DNA of 64,000 nt. It comes from Colias croceus (taxonomy: Eukaryota; Arthropoda; Insecta; Lepidoptera; Pieridae). The stretch lies in the NCBI RefSeq assembly GCF_905220415.1, contig NC_059548.1, forward strand, positions 7,504,501 to 7,568,500, written 5' to 3'. Every line of letters starts with the position of its first letter. Positions within the stretch are counted from its first letter, which is position 1. Below, piece after piece: positions 14,601-24,935 of this stretch. The notes under the pieces were generated by a model that was not told where the DNA came from, ran no database searches, and saw nothing but the letters and a program-made list of their open reading frames with translations. Position numbers and translations under genes: made by a program.

Positions 14601-14811
14601 TTGATGAATAAATTATTTTCTCCAAAAAGACAAGTGCCGTAGATCTAAATAGAAATAATTACGATTTATTTTACCTTACAGATGGCAGAAAATGCGTGGT
14701 ATTCGTACAGCAGAGTCTAGCACAGGCAGATGGATGTCAAGCACGGTTCCAACTGAAGATACGCGTATTTCTAATGATGATTCGGCTATTAGGTTGAAGG
14801 AAATACATTAG
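3596..14811 (+). CDS. Methuselah-like G-protein-coupled receptor, 3' part (7 exons)
   Basis: This is a secretin-family (class B) receptor of the insect Methuselah type, acting at the plasma membrane; its ligand is unknown. Exons with consistent phases are 3596-3770, 7081-7272, 10015-10093, 11143-11321, 12026-12197, 12557-12742 and 14682-14811 (stop TAG). They give about 370 residues. Exon 1 holds the end of the ectodomain (NGTLYEVS, then FCVE and GVCYPDE) and the start of TM1. Exon 2 has the family-typical ELRNLHGMCLM between TM1 and TM2. Exon 3 carries TM3 with FFWLNIMCFDIWRTF. TM4 is in exon 4 (with the extracellular CWFE), TM5 in exon 5, and TM6 (LKLFVVMGVNW) and TM7 in exon 6. The tail is charged. 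Most of the ectodomain and the start codon lie upstream of the window. An alternative last exon is listed separately. Family membership is confident; which paralogue it is cannot be told. Confidence 0.9.
5162..5461 (-). other. Open frame of 99 codons, coding status doubtful
   Basis: A minus-strand frame with fairly protein-like composition lies in the receptor intron (starts MMLYRPGDIDTKFRVICN). I recognise no family or domain. No promoter, splice sites or poly(A) signal were identified. It could be a fragment of a transposon ORF or chance. Confidence 0.15.
7318..7458. mobile_element. MITE-like fragment with inverted ends
   Basis: GTGAAACTTCTTTAGGC at the left is matched, as reverse complement with small differences, by GCCAAAGAAGTTTCGC at about 7424-7439. 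Between them is GCGTTGAGAGTAAAATTCC and a segment containing CTTTCACGTCATG. The outer limits are approximate. Confidence 0.45.
8605..9387 (+). mobile_element. 5'-truncated non-LTR retrotransposon (LINE) 3' end, interrupted
   Basis: The + strand encodes the C-terminal part of a LINE ORF2. It has the stretch LKQRRLRWLGHVYRM followed, in the same frame, by a cysteine/histidine finger (CPTCGKVC...GHQKHC) ending at TAA 9342-9344. A premature TAG at 9189-9191 separates the two, so the copy is dead. The 11-base sequence AATTATTATCT occurs at 8607-8617 and again at 9377-9387. It is a plausible target-site duplication, which would place the 5' truncation right after 8617. A second retroelement has inserted into it (see 8646-8877). 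Confidence 0.75.
8646..8877 (-). mobile_element. Truncated retroelement 3' end with poly(A), inserted into the LINE
   Basis: A poly(T) run at 8646-8671 (poly(A) tail on the minus strand) is followed by about 205 bases of GC-rich sequence. Read on the minus strand, the element ends in ...CCCACTATT plus poly(A), as short 5'-truncated non-LTR insertions or SINEs do. It is flanked by a 40-41 base direct repeat, 8605-8645 and 8878-8918, which is a long target-site duplication made of LINE sequence. Insertion therefore came after the LINE copy. Confidence 0.75.
13533..13570. repeat. Short tandem repeat, AAATTC unit
   Basis: About five to six copies of a six-base unit (AAATTC, one copy with G) occur in an intron of the receptor gene, followed by GCTTTATTTGCAGAATG. 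This context is like the microsatellite end of a LINE or SINE, but no larger element is resolved. Confidence 0.6.
13694..13757 (+). CDS. Candidate alternative last exon of the Methuselah-like receptor
   Basis: After a TTTACTATTTCAG acceptor, a short frame joins the exon ending at 12742 in the correct phase. It encodes KMAQQWNNFRKTQEE and then a TGA at 13755-13757. The exon at 14682 joins the same donor and encodes KWQKMRGIRTAES and more. Both start with a W-(Q/N)-(K/N)-(M/F)-R pattern. Using this exon would give a shorter cytoplasmic tail (about 348 residues visible in the window instead of 370). No strong poly(A) signal is seen right after it, so it could be a decoy or an abandoned exon. Confidence 0.45.
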
Positions 14812-14934
14812 AAAAGTTAGTACCTTCGTAGGGCTTGTATTGTTTAAAAAATATATATAAAACATTTAAATGATATAAAGGATTCATATTCCATAATTGT
14901 TGCAGGATCTAAAAAATTCCGTACGTTATTAAAA

Positions 14935-14940
14935 AATAAA
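14935..14940 (+). terminator. Candidate poly(A) signal of the Methuselah-like receptor
   Basis: AATAAA lies about 125 bases after the TAG of the last exon. Another candidate lies near 15126-15131. Confidence 0.4.
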
Positions 14941-15801
14941 AGTTTTGATTTTCATTTGCTGTTCAACTTTTTCAGGTACAAGTTTAAGAAAATTTCAACA
15001 CAATACATCACAACAAACGAAAACTATCCACCAATAGAATAAATACGAGTCTTTAGTAAATGTTACTAGTCATATTGTAGCTTATTTTTTATGAAACACT
15101 CGTGTCTTAGATATGAATTAAAAAAATAAATAAAACTGAATGTTTCCAGTGGTATTTGTGCATTTATGTATTAGTCAAGATTTGAATAATATTAAGATTG
15201 TAGCCATTGTATGTTTAGACATGATAAGTAAGTACATAGATATTTTTGTAATGTACGTATATAGTTTATCTCATAATTATTATTAAGACAAAATCTACAC
15301 TATATTATTATTGCTATATTAAGTATAAACCTGAATATTTTTTTATTCGTTTGTTTGATCGCGCTATAATCACAGAAAATGCTGGACCTATTTCAAGAAC
15401 GCCTTCCCCGTAAACGTGATCCCTGACCACAGGCCCGCGGTTGCACCTGTGTTAAAGGATAAAATTAAAACAGTATGTATACTTACATAGTACCTAGGTA
15501 CCTATAATTATACCTGGAGTGGCCAAAATATTATTCTTTGAAGGGAGCTAAGATTGAAAAATAGTAGAAGTACCTTATAGTGTGTGACCGTGGTGTGACC
15601 CTATCAGAAACTCCCAAAAATTATGTAAAATGTTTGTGCCGACGTTTTCAAATAAGACCAATAACTTATAACGTATCAATAGGATACAACAACAATGACC
15701 AAAAATCATTGACATAGAAAAATCCCAAATTATTGAAGCAAAAAAAAACTACCAACATGTATTTATGTAAGTAATATTATATATTGAGAATGTTTATTCC
15801 A

Positions 15802-15839
15802 ACAGAACAGTAAAAACATATTTTTTTTTACTGTTCTGT
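15802..15839. repeat. Perfect hairpin, 15-base arms
   Basis: ACAGAACAGTAAAAA is followed after a short loop by its exact reverse complement TTTTTACTGTTCTGT. Confidence 0.8.
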
Positions 15840-16287
15840 ATTTATTCCTAAACATAATTTTGGCATAGCTTTACAATTTAGTGTACGTTAATATAAGACT
15901 TTATTGTCATTTGAAAAGTAAAATAAAATATTATTAAATTAATTTTGTTGTCATTTATATAACGTACCTTTACTATTTACCCCTTTATGGTCTAAGAGCC
16001 CGTGGGAGATTATCCTTCACCCTTACACCGATCTGATATCCAGATGAGACGTATTTTTTATTAAATATTTTTTATAAACAAATATGCCTATAATTGCTGG
16101 CCTATCGAAAAGTGGTCATGGCTATTTTTAATTAAATTAACTTTTATCGATTTTTTTTCATCACCTTCATAATTTTGATAACCAAATGACATATTTTATT
16201 TGACTGATAGTTTTTGATACACAGAATATTCCTAGGTATGCTTTTTTTTCACCTATTTTGACTTACCTACACTGAAATGAGGAGGCA

Positions 16288-16494
16288 AGCAAAGAAAAAC
16301 CCGCATAGTTCCCGTTCCCGGGTATTTCCGGGATTGCGTAATTTTTCCGGGATAAAAAGTAGCCTATATCCTTTCTCGGGTATCAAAATATCTCCATACC
16401 AAATTTCATGAAAATTGGTTCAGTAGTTTAGGCGTGATTGAGTAACAGACAGAAAATCAGAGTTACTTTCGCATTTATAATATTAGTATGGATT
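16288..16494 (-). mobile_element. RTE-type LINE or SINE tail fragment
   Basis: The fragment contains AACCCGCATAGTTCCCG, CCTTTCTCGGGTATCAAA and the terminal TTATAATATTAGTATGGAT. These motifs are typical of RTE-like tails in Lepidoptera (family recalled, not searched). A second copy lies at 16937-17115. Confidence 0.55.
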
Positions 16495-16495
16495 A

Positions 16496-17365
16496 GACAA
16501 TGCGCGCACATGCGATTAAATAATCACAGCGATTTTAAAATTGTGATTTGTCACATTTTGCTGCGACTGCTCGCGACGCGATTGTCGCGAAAATGAAATG
16601 CAGAATATGAAATTGTATGGTACTGCGCGCACTGCGATAATAAAATCACACAATCGGGCCCGGCCGGCACTTCACTTGTGTTGCGTCTGTCCAACAGTAA
16701 ACATCGTAGTGGTATAGGTAGGTACTGTTTGGTAAACATGAATTCAGTAATCTGTCAAAGGTTTGAATTTATTTATTTATTTAACACTTTATTGTACAAG
16801 AAACAAAATATACCTACATAAAGGTTACAATAATAAAAAAAATAAAAGAGCACAAGGGGCGGCCTTTTGGCGGAATTTTCATTCTATAATAGCCAAAGAA
16901 TTTTTTGGGATACATCCGAAGTTCATTGTATTTCAGACTAGCTTTCCACCCGCGGCATCGCCCGCGCAGTCAAAGAAAAACCCGCATAGTTCCCGTTCCC
17001 GTGGGATTTCCGGGATAAAACCGATCCTATGGCCTTTCTCGGGTATCAAAATATCTCTATACCATATTTACAGACAGACAGAGTTACTTTCGCATTTATA
17101 ATATTAGTATGGATAAAAGAAACCTTTGACATTTCTATCTGCTGTAAAAGGATGAGTCCAATATTGACGAATTTTCTTTTTTTTTTTTTGCTATCCTCTA
17201 AAGTAGTAAATAAAGACAAGCAACTTGTACGAAATCCATGATGAAAGTGAGTAAGAATCACTATTAAATTATCGTTGTGCGCGCACCGTACTCTCTGCGA
17301 TTTACTACAGCGCGATTTTGAAATCGTGTCGCAAATATTAAAATCGTGGTGCGCGCTTAGCCTTA
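16496..17365. mobile_element. GC-rich MITE-like ends (CGCGCAC...GCGATT), split by other repeats
   Basis: The left part (16496-16740) has ATGCGCGCACATGCGATT and ACTGCGCGCACTGCGAT. The right part (about 17270-17365) has, on the opposite strand, GCTAAGCGCGCACCACGATT and GGTGCGCGCACAACG. The repeated inverted motifs suggest one DNA-transposon family. The RTE tail at 16937-17115 lies between the two parts, so they may be one element interrupted by an insertion, or two separate copies. Confidence 0.4.
16937..17115 (-). mobile_element. RTE-type LINE or SINE tail fragment
   Basis: It starts with ACTAGCTTTCCACCCGCGGC, shares AACCCGCATAGTTCCCG and CCTTTCTCGGGTATCAAA with the copy at 16288-16494, and ends in TAATATTAGTATGGAT. 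It is internally shortened relative to that copy. Confidence 0.6.
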
Positions 17366-18266
17366 ATGTCATGTATAAAACATCATTGAAAAATAATTTA
17401 CACCATGTGAGTACTGTAGATAGTTAGAAATCGAAAAACAGTCAAAACTCAAAACAGTCTAAATAACGTGTAAATAGACATTGGCAGAATTTTACTCAAA
17501 TAAAATTGCCACCCTTGTAAGTCATTTAAGGACAAAGGGCGCTTATATGCGCTTATAAGTTTCAAGCTTTCTTTCTGAATACGCCCAAAGGAAGGAAAAA
17601 TATCTCATTGAACATTAATTATTGTGATCAAGAATAAGACTTGGCTTAAAAGTCTCGTAACCAGGCCATTAAATCTTTCGAAGAAAAAATTAATAATGTC
17701 AATTGTCATTTGTCATAATATGTCAATGTCATACTACATAATATGTTTTATGACAGTTGAAACCATGGAACTATACATACCTGTAGCTCTGTTAATATTT
17801 AGTTATTTCAGTTTTCATTTCTCGTCCGTACCTACTATAAAATAATTAAAACTTATTAAACATTATTCTATTTATCATTACAAATAATTCATGTTTTTTT
17901 GGTATAACAAGAAATATTATATTATTGTTTTAAAGTTTAATGTTAATGAAGTTCCACAATCTAAATTGCTGATAATCTTATGTATTTAAATTTACTTACT
18001 TATCACAACTGACGTATAGTGTTTATAAATGTTTATGGATTAAAATAATTACCTGCTATTTACTAACCTAACTCTCAGTTCAAAGTGCAAAGTGTAAGTA
18101 AGTAAACTTCATAGACATCAGGTGACAGTTTACAAATATCATTTGAAGGGGGTTCTCCTTGTAATTATTGTCTATATTTTAATTTAGTAATTAATCTTAT
18201 CATGGTAAATGGAACATCTTAAAACAGTACTATGTTAGCTCACAAATTTTGTTGTTTAGTGCAGTA

Positions 18267-21200
18267 ATGTACAACAAACTTTATACTGTAGCAGTTGCTG
18301 TTATTATTCTATCAATTACAATAGCATATTTAATGAAAATGAAAAGTCATGTATCAGGTAGGTGTTCCAGTCAGATACATAAGACAAGAAGATTGTATTC
18401 GGTCTGATTTTTATATTAATTTTTAGATTCAATGGCTGCCAATGGATTATTGTTTGTGTCAAGTGCTGCGAAAACATATAATTTCTGTTTAAAATCATCA
18501 AGATTTGTAAAAAATATACTGTACATAAAATATTTGGATGGAAAGGAGAATGCTCTATCTGTTTTAAATAAGCAGATAGTAAATATTTATTCTAAGGTAA
18601 ATTTTCTCAGTACTTTCTAATAATAGTTCAGGATACATCGCCCATTTTTGCAAGTGACTACTATCAAGCTAATTTTCCGTTTGTAGCTTTATTTTGATGA
18701 GACGCCCAATAATTTCGTGTACGAAAGTCTCGATTGTGGTAGCTAACAGAGATAACAAGGATAAAAAATTTTGATTTGGTGGTTCTCAAATATTTATTAC
18801 TAACTGAATGAATTTTTTTTGTTCAATCTCAAGATAATTACCTAAATTATTCGAAAAAATATTTGTCCTACAAAATCTATGGTTTGTTCAAAGAGTCCCC
18901 CTTTCCAAAGTGTATCGATAACGAGGTCATCATAAATGATTACTAACAAGCTGATTTTTTGTTTTCACGTAGTTAATGTTTATATAATTCAACAGACATA
19001 TTGTCCTACAAATTGCGTAATAAATATTTGAGAACCATCAAATCAAAAATTTTTATCCTTGTTATCTCTGTTAGCTACCACAATCGAGAGTTTCGTACAC
19101 GAAATTATTCGGTGTCTCATCAAAATAAAGCTACTTACGGAAAATCAGCTTGATAGTAGTCACTTGCAAAAATGGGCGATGTATCCTGAACTATAAGTAA
19201 TGTATGATATGACACAGATTGAGAAATATTGTTTTTTTTTTAATATAATATCATATTACAGGCTGCAGTACAAACTTCAAATATAGATGTAAGATTATTG
19301 CTCAAACCTATAGAAGATAAACAGAAAATCAAAACAAATCATGCTATTGACTTAATATTATATGAAAGTAGTTTAGATAAAAATCTAGAAGGACTGAAAC
19401 AAGCTGTATCAAATTTGAATAAGGACCATCAAACATTAATGATTGGTAAGTTTCATTGTTAATTTAAAAATTAGAATACTTTTAATATAATAAGACTCAT
19501 CAAGAAGTAAAAAATAAAGTCAAGACCAAGTTTATGTTTTACTTGTAATGAACAACAATACTTATAAACAAATCTTTAGAACAAGATTCCTTTAAAATAA
19601 AATGACTTAGTTTTGAAGCTTTTTTAAGCTGTTATTTATCGCGTCCTACTGGCTAATATTGAGAGACAACAAGTGTTGTTTCTTATTTTAGATGTAGCAC
19701 AGTGAACAAATGACACATAATTAATAAGGGCGCTTGTGCACTACAAGGAATTTTACCGTCCGGCATTCCGATTTTTTACGGTTCGGCATGAAAAAACCAA
19801 TGAATTGCTTGTGCACCTGTCCGTCTTTACTCGGATCAGTGCAGTACAGTTCAAGGAAGTGTGGCGGTATAATGCTATCATAAATGATTGTTTTTGCATT
19901 TTACAAGAAACAAGTAAATAATATATAGAAGGTGAAATATTATATTACTTCGTTATAATAAAAAGTAAAGTTCCATAAGAGATTTAAAATGCGTGTTTCA
20001 CTAATTTATTTTAATTGGTGACGAGGAGCTAAAGCTATTCCCACTTGAACTTTAACTTACCAACACTTACGATAATAATTATTATAGGTCAATGCTTGGT
20101 CAATGTATATAAAATAACAATACCGACTTCTCAAATCTCATTGCCAACTAAAAGAAAGTAAAACAAGAGCTTGCTTTTAATTGGCATATGCATTAAAAAG
20201 AGTAAAATCCAAGCAAGTGGGCATTCGAAAACAATAATTATACCTACAGCGACTCGTAGACACAAAAAACCATCCGGAATAGGGAAAAGTAAAATGTCAG
20301 ACAGTAATATTACGTATAGTGCACAAGCTAGTATTTAGATTAATGGCGTGCCATACCGGACCGTAAAAAATCGGAATGCCGGACCGTAAAATTCCTTGTA
20401 GTGGACAAACGCCCTAATAATATAAATTGTAATAATACCATTAGGTAATTTTAATGTGACCTAACTTCATTCAAATCGTGATTTTTAATTTATTTTACAG
20501 ATAGTGACAATAATGGTGAATGTTCCGACAGTCAGTCTGTAAAAACTTATGACTACGTAGCGTTGGGTGGGACATTTGATAGGCTTCACAATGGACACAA
20601 AATACTTTTGTCCCAAGCAGCTTTAAGGGCAAAGAAGCATGTCACAGTTGGAGTTACTGATGTAAATATGATTAAAAGTAAGAATTACTTAATGCTTTTT
20701 CCGTTCTAATTTTATAACTATTCAGGTATTAAGTGGGATTTTCTGATTTGGCCATCTGTGTTAAGATTGTAACTCAGTCTTGTACATAAAATTATTATAT
20801 TTTATGTTGGATACTAAAATTGATAATAAGTCAACTTTTGTACAATAGATTAAGTGGTTTCACCTTAAAGATAAGCTATTTTTTTAAACATATAAAAAGT
20901 GTTATCTCAAAGATGAAGAAAAAGGCAATTCAAAATTAAATTAAAAACTTAATTTTTAAATTTTTCTTAATGTTAAAATATTTTGTCACAAATATTTTCA
21001 TAATCGCTAAGTGGCTTTAATAATTTTTAACAATAATAAACAACATGAATTATTTTTTTTTATATATTCACAAATTCCATATTGTTTGTGTTCCAGCTAA
21101 GTTATTATGGGAGCTTATAGAACCTGTTGAAAAAAGAATTACAGCAGTCCGTGATTTTCTAACTGACATAAATCCAGATTTAGAATACAATGTCCTCCCA

Positions 21201-23471
21201 ATCCAGGATATGTATGGACCAACTAAGGATGATCCTAAGATTCAAGTAAGTTATAATAACATTTCTAAATATTAATAAAAAAAAAAAACAATTTAAAAAA
21301 ATAGAACCTACAATGAATTTTTTCCCTTTGCTTGTTTTTTTAGACTATTTCAAATAATACACGATAGATTTTGGCTGCATTTTTTTTATATGAATAAAAA
21401 AATCTTCATAAAACTTTACAGCACTTTATGACCAAATTATTTTCATTTATAGTTAATCGTAGTGAGCGAAGAAACAGCACGCGCGGTAGGTAAGATAAAT
21501 GATAAGCGGAAAGAGAATAGCTTGCAACCGTTAGACGAATACATTATAGGTCTTGCACAAGATGATATGCGTTCTTTGGAGGAGGAGGCTAAATTGAGTT
21601 CTAGTAACCAAAGGAGAAGACTTCTTGGTACTATGTTGAGACCGCCACAGGTATATTTTTTGTATTATACCATATTTATTTTATAAAATATAAAATTATA
21701 TAATAATTGTAAACTTTTATGAATAACTGATTGCATTAGTATTTTTTTTTTTAAATCTCTATATTAATTTTGCTTGACCATTTGTTTTGTTCTTTGCTTT
21801 GCTCGCGCATATATTTTCTAGACAAAGTATTAACAATGATTACTTTCAGCCAAATCCGAATATTCCTAAAACACCATATGTGATTGGTCTCACTGGAGGT
21901 ATTGCGAGTGGAAAAAGTAATATTACGGAAAAACTAAAGTGAGTAAGGGAAAGAAATTAATAATACTTAGCTCCAACTCGTAGCAATCACGAAAAGCCGT
22001 TATCTTTTTTCATCTTAACTAGCAATTTAGAAAGATAATCTTGTTATTTCTACTAAGTAATTGTTTTTAGTAGTCCTAGCCACAAGAAGCTACCATGATT
22101 GTTATTCCATAGACCAAACAATGCACTATGTTTGCAAGATTAAATTATCTGTTTTAATTTGCTCTATTTTCATTCGTGTTTTCTTAGACAAATTGCTTTT
22201 GACGATTTTATCAGCAAAAAAAGTTATTTTTTATATAGACAAACTGTGGATAAAATAAAAAAAAATAATCAAAAAATAAATTTTAGGTTAAAAGGTGCTG
22301 CCGTAGTAAATTGCGATTTAATCGCACACGATTTGTACAAACCAGGCCTGCCATTGAATAGAACGTTAGCAGAGACGTTTGGGAGTGATATCATCACTCC
22401 AGATGGGGAGGTGGACAGGAGGAAACTGGGCCAGATTGTATTTAGTGATAAGGTAAAATATTTTTGATGAAAATATATTTTTTATTAACTATTAAAGTAA
22501 AATGAGAAAGGTTATTGTTTGTTTTATGATTTGTTTCTCTATTTATTTCTTTATAATAACAAAAATAATACTTAATTAGTCTAATAGAAGAATATACTTT
22601 AAATTAGTCGATAGAATCCTTAAAATCAATCCGATGTTGAGCCACCTGGATTTTATATAAAAATATTATCTGAGCACATAAACAAGACAAAAAACACCTA
22701 GGATATAATTTCTCTTAGCTAATAAAAAAATACTTGTACCTTTTTATCAGAGTCAATTAGAAAGACTGAACCAGACAGTATGGCCAGCGATTATAGAGGA
22801 AGCAAGGAATAGGATAAGAATACTCGGGGAACAGGGTTACAAGGTGGTGGTGATGGAAGCTGCAGTCATGGTTCGCGCCAAGTGGTACGAGTACTGTCAC
22901 CAATTGTGGGCTGTTATTATACCACCAGAGGAGGTAAAAATTAACTAAATACCTATTATTATTAAACCTGTATATATGCGATATGTATGTATGCGATGAA
23001 ACGACGAGGCTAATCTATACTAATATTACAAAGCTGAACAGTTCGTTTGTTTGAACGCGCTAATCTCAGGAACTACTGGTCCGATTTGAATAATTCTTTC
23101 GGTGTTAGATATCTCATTCATCGAGGAAGGCTATAGGCTTTATAATATCATCACGCTAAGACCAACAGGAGCCACTGCTACAGCGCAGCTAGTAAATTAT
23201 TTTTTTACCTTGTATTGTAATATATAAATTAAATATTGCTTATTTATTATTACATACCTCTATTTATGTTTAATTGCAGGCAATAAAACGACTGCAAGTG
23301 AGAAACAATCAAACGGAAGAAGAAGCTAAGCAACGCGTGGACGCGCAGCCAACGAACTCTGAACAGATTGCAATGGCCAATATTGTTTTTAGCCCGTACT
23401 GGAGTTATGAGTACACCCAACAGCAAATAGATCGCGCTTGGGAAAATTTACAACCGTATCTTAGGGAATAA
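18267..23471 (+). CDS. Coasy: Bifunctional CoA synthase (PPAT / dephospho-CoA kinase)
   Basis: The enzyme catalyses the last two steps of CoA synthesis: 4'-phosphopantetheine to dephospho-CoA, then to CoA. Ten exons join in frame: 18267-18357, 18427-18596, 19262-19445, 20501-20677, 21097-21245, 21453-21650, 21850-21938, 22287-22452, 22751-22933 and 23280-23471 (TAA). They give 532 residues, close to the roughly 560 of the human protein. The adenylyltransferase signature GGTFDRLHNGH is at about residues 171-181. The kinase P-loop GLTGGIASGKS is at about 336-346, followed by the CoaE-like NCDLIAHDLY. Residues about 5-24 are a hydrophobic stretch (VAVAVIILSITIAYL), consistent with the N-terminal mitochondrial outer-membrane anchor known for animal CoA synthase. 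I chose the start at 18267 because it adds this anchor and has a clean donor. A start at 18432 is possible but lacks the anchor. Two MITEs sit in introns 2 and 3. Confidence 0.96.
18626..19191. mobile_element. Palindromic MITE with about 180-base inverted arms, TA target site
   Basis: GTTCAGGATACATCGCCC at the left end is mirrored by GGGCGATGTATCCTGAAC at the right end. The similarity continues inward for roughly 180 bases on each side (to around 18805 and 19012). TA lies directly outside both ends (18624-18625 and 19192-19193), as for Tc1/mariner-type elements. It carries no transposase. It sits in Coasy intron 2, between exons 2 and 3. Confidence 0.85.
19728..20414. mobile_element. Non-autonomous DNA transposon with about 60-base TIRs
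   Basis: The left end GGGCGCTTGTGCACTACAAG and the following 45 or so bases reappear inverted at the right end (20350-20414) with few mismatches. The direct repeat TAATAA flanks it at 19722-19727 and 20415-20420, a possible target duplication. The family is not determined. The open frame at 19736-19921 is internal noise. It lies in Coasy intron 3. Confidence 0.8.
23014..23197 (+). mobile_element. RTE-type LINE or SINE fragment in Coasy intron 9
   Basis: It begins CTATACTAATATTACAAAGC and includes GGAACTACTGGTCCGATTTG and GAGGAAGGCTATAGGC. It ends near CAGCTAGTAAATT. I recall these motifs as typical of a very abundant lepidopteran repeat. Confidence 0.6.
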
Positions 23472-23820
23472 CGTTTACGGTTATATTTTTAAGCTATTGC
23501 ATAGCTTCTATCGCGGGCCTTGAGCGCGGGGACCGAATCGAGAAATTCCGTAACGAAAAAAACCTCACGCTCCCCACTCCGACGGGCGGAGGTGTGGCTT
23601 GAAGGCATAGCATGCAATAGCTTTACCGCGGCAGTCCCCGAGTGCCACACGTCTTTTTTTTATATATATATTTAACTTCTTTAAGAAACTATTGGTTTTG
23701 GTAGCAGTCATAACTGAACATATTTTCATTACTATTTTATATTTTAGCACCGTCTGTCGAGGTGTGGTAGTGGTTTTATTAAATAATTAATTATTATTGC
23801 ATTTGATTATATTATAAAAA

Positions 23821-23826
23821 AATAAA
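23821..23826 (+). terminator. Candidate poly(A) signal of Coasy
   Basis: AATAAA lies about 350 bases after the Coasy stop codon. The 3' untranslated region up to here contains a GC-richer block at about 23515-23640. Confidence 0.5.
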
Positions 23827-23849
23827 GACGATATCTATATAATGTGATA

Positions 23850-24930
23850 TAACGAACAAAACTTGTTCTACTCTATTGTATTGTTGCCATATTAATAATC
23901 TGGTGATGGAACCATTTATCGACATGTTTAATTGTTAGGTCCATGCGTGAAACAAATTTAATTATATCAAATTTTGAAAACCTTACGAGACTAGGTATTA
24001 TTAAAAACGATAAAGGATATATTAAAGTTACATGAGTAATGGCATTTAAAACCGTCTGAAATATGTGCTTACGAATAATTAAATAATAAGTGAAATTTAT
24101 TGAAATTACCAGCCGACACTGAATCTCCATAAATCGATTTTCAGTAATCAACTACCAGTATTCAACATTTACCAACTACCAGTTATCAACTTTAAATTTG
24201 TAGATAGTCTACAACCAGCCAATCTATTTATGCTTGTTAATTGAGAGATAAGTATCACCTGCGCTGGTAGGGCCAGCGTGGAGCCCCTCGGTGTGTATAT
24301 CTATAATATGGGCCCCACATATATGAGCTGTTGATGATGAGATGATCAGGGCAGGCAAAAATTAAAACATTATTGATTTTTTTCCATACTTCAATCAACA
24401 TTTAAGTAGGTAACAAATTCAACCTTACTATCACTTTGAACGAGTATCAGTCTTAAATTATATTTAAATAAAAAACAATACTGGTGTTTTTTAAAAACCA
24501 GTATCAATACAAAGATATAAATTAAACCAATCCGGTAGCTGGCAACATAATATGGCAACATTATAGTCTAAAAATAAATATTTAACAAACACAAACCCGA
24601 AACTTTAGAGATCAAATATTATTACAAAGAGGAACGTTAGACTTATAATAACTAGGTACTTGTACCTACTAATCAGTCATAAATTTTAAATTAAGATAAA
24701 TAGAAAACTATGCAACTAATCATAATCAGTCACAAAAAGTTATAAATAACGCTTATAAAGAAATCAAGAGGACATAAAATATTTCTTCGTGTCGTAAAAG
24801 CGAGCCCGACCATAGTAGATATTTAGTTGTATATGTCGGGTAAATACTTTTCCATTTCCGGTATCTTGTAAAACCCTCTTTTATTGACGCAAATAGGCTC
24901 ATAAATTTTTTTAATTACTTGATTTATGTT
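23850..24930. other. Spacer between Coasy and the pogo-like relic
   Basis: No gene is seen. A short block at about 24250-24355 (CACCTGCGCTGGTAGGG, GTGGAGCCCCTCGG, TGTTGATGATGAGATGATCA) looks like a SINE remnant, but I cannot assign it. Confidence 0.4.
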
Positions 24931-24935
24931 ATGTC

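Larger units (their letters stand above)
14941..18266. other. Spacer between receptor gene and Coasy, repeats only
   Basis: No gene is seen. The stretch contains two RTE-type LINE tails (16288-16494 and 16937-17115), a GC-rich inverted-repeat pair around 16496-17365, and a 15-base-arm hairpin at 15802-15839. Open frames at 16551-16739, 16763-17101 and 17046-17372 fall inside these repeats and are not genes. Confidence 0.6.

Noticed and set aside
19736..19921. 61-codon + strand frame
   Set aside because: Lies in the inverted end of a DNA transposon.
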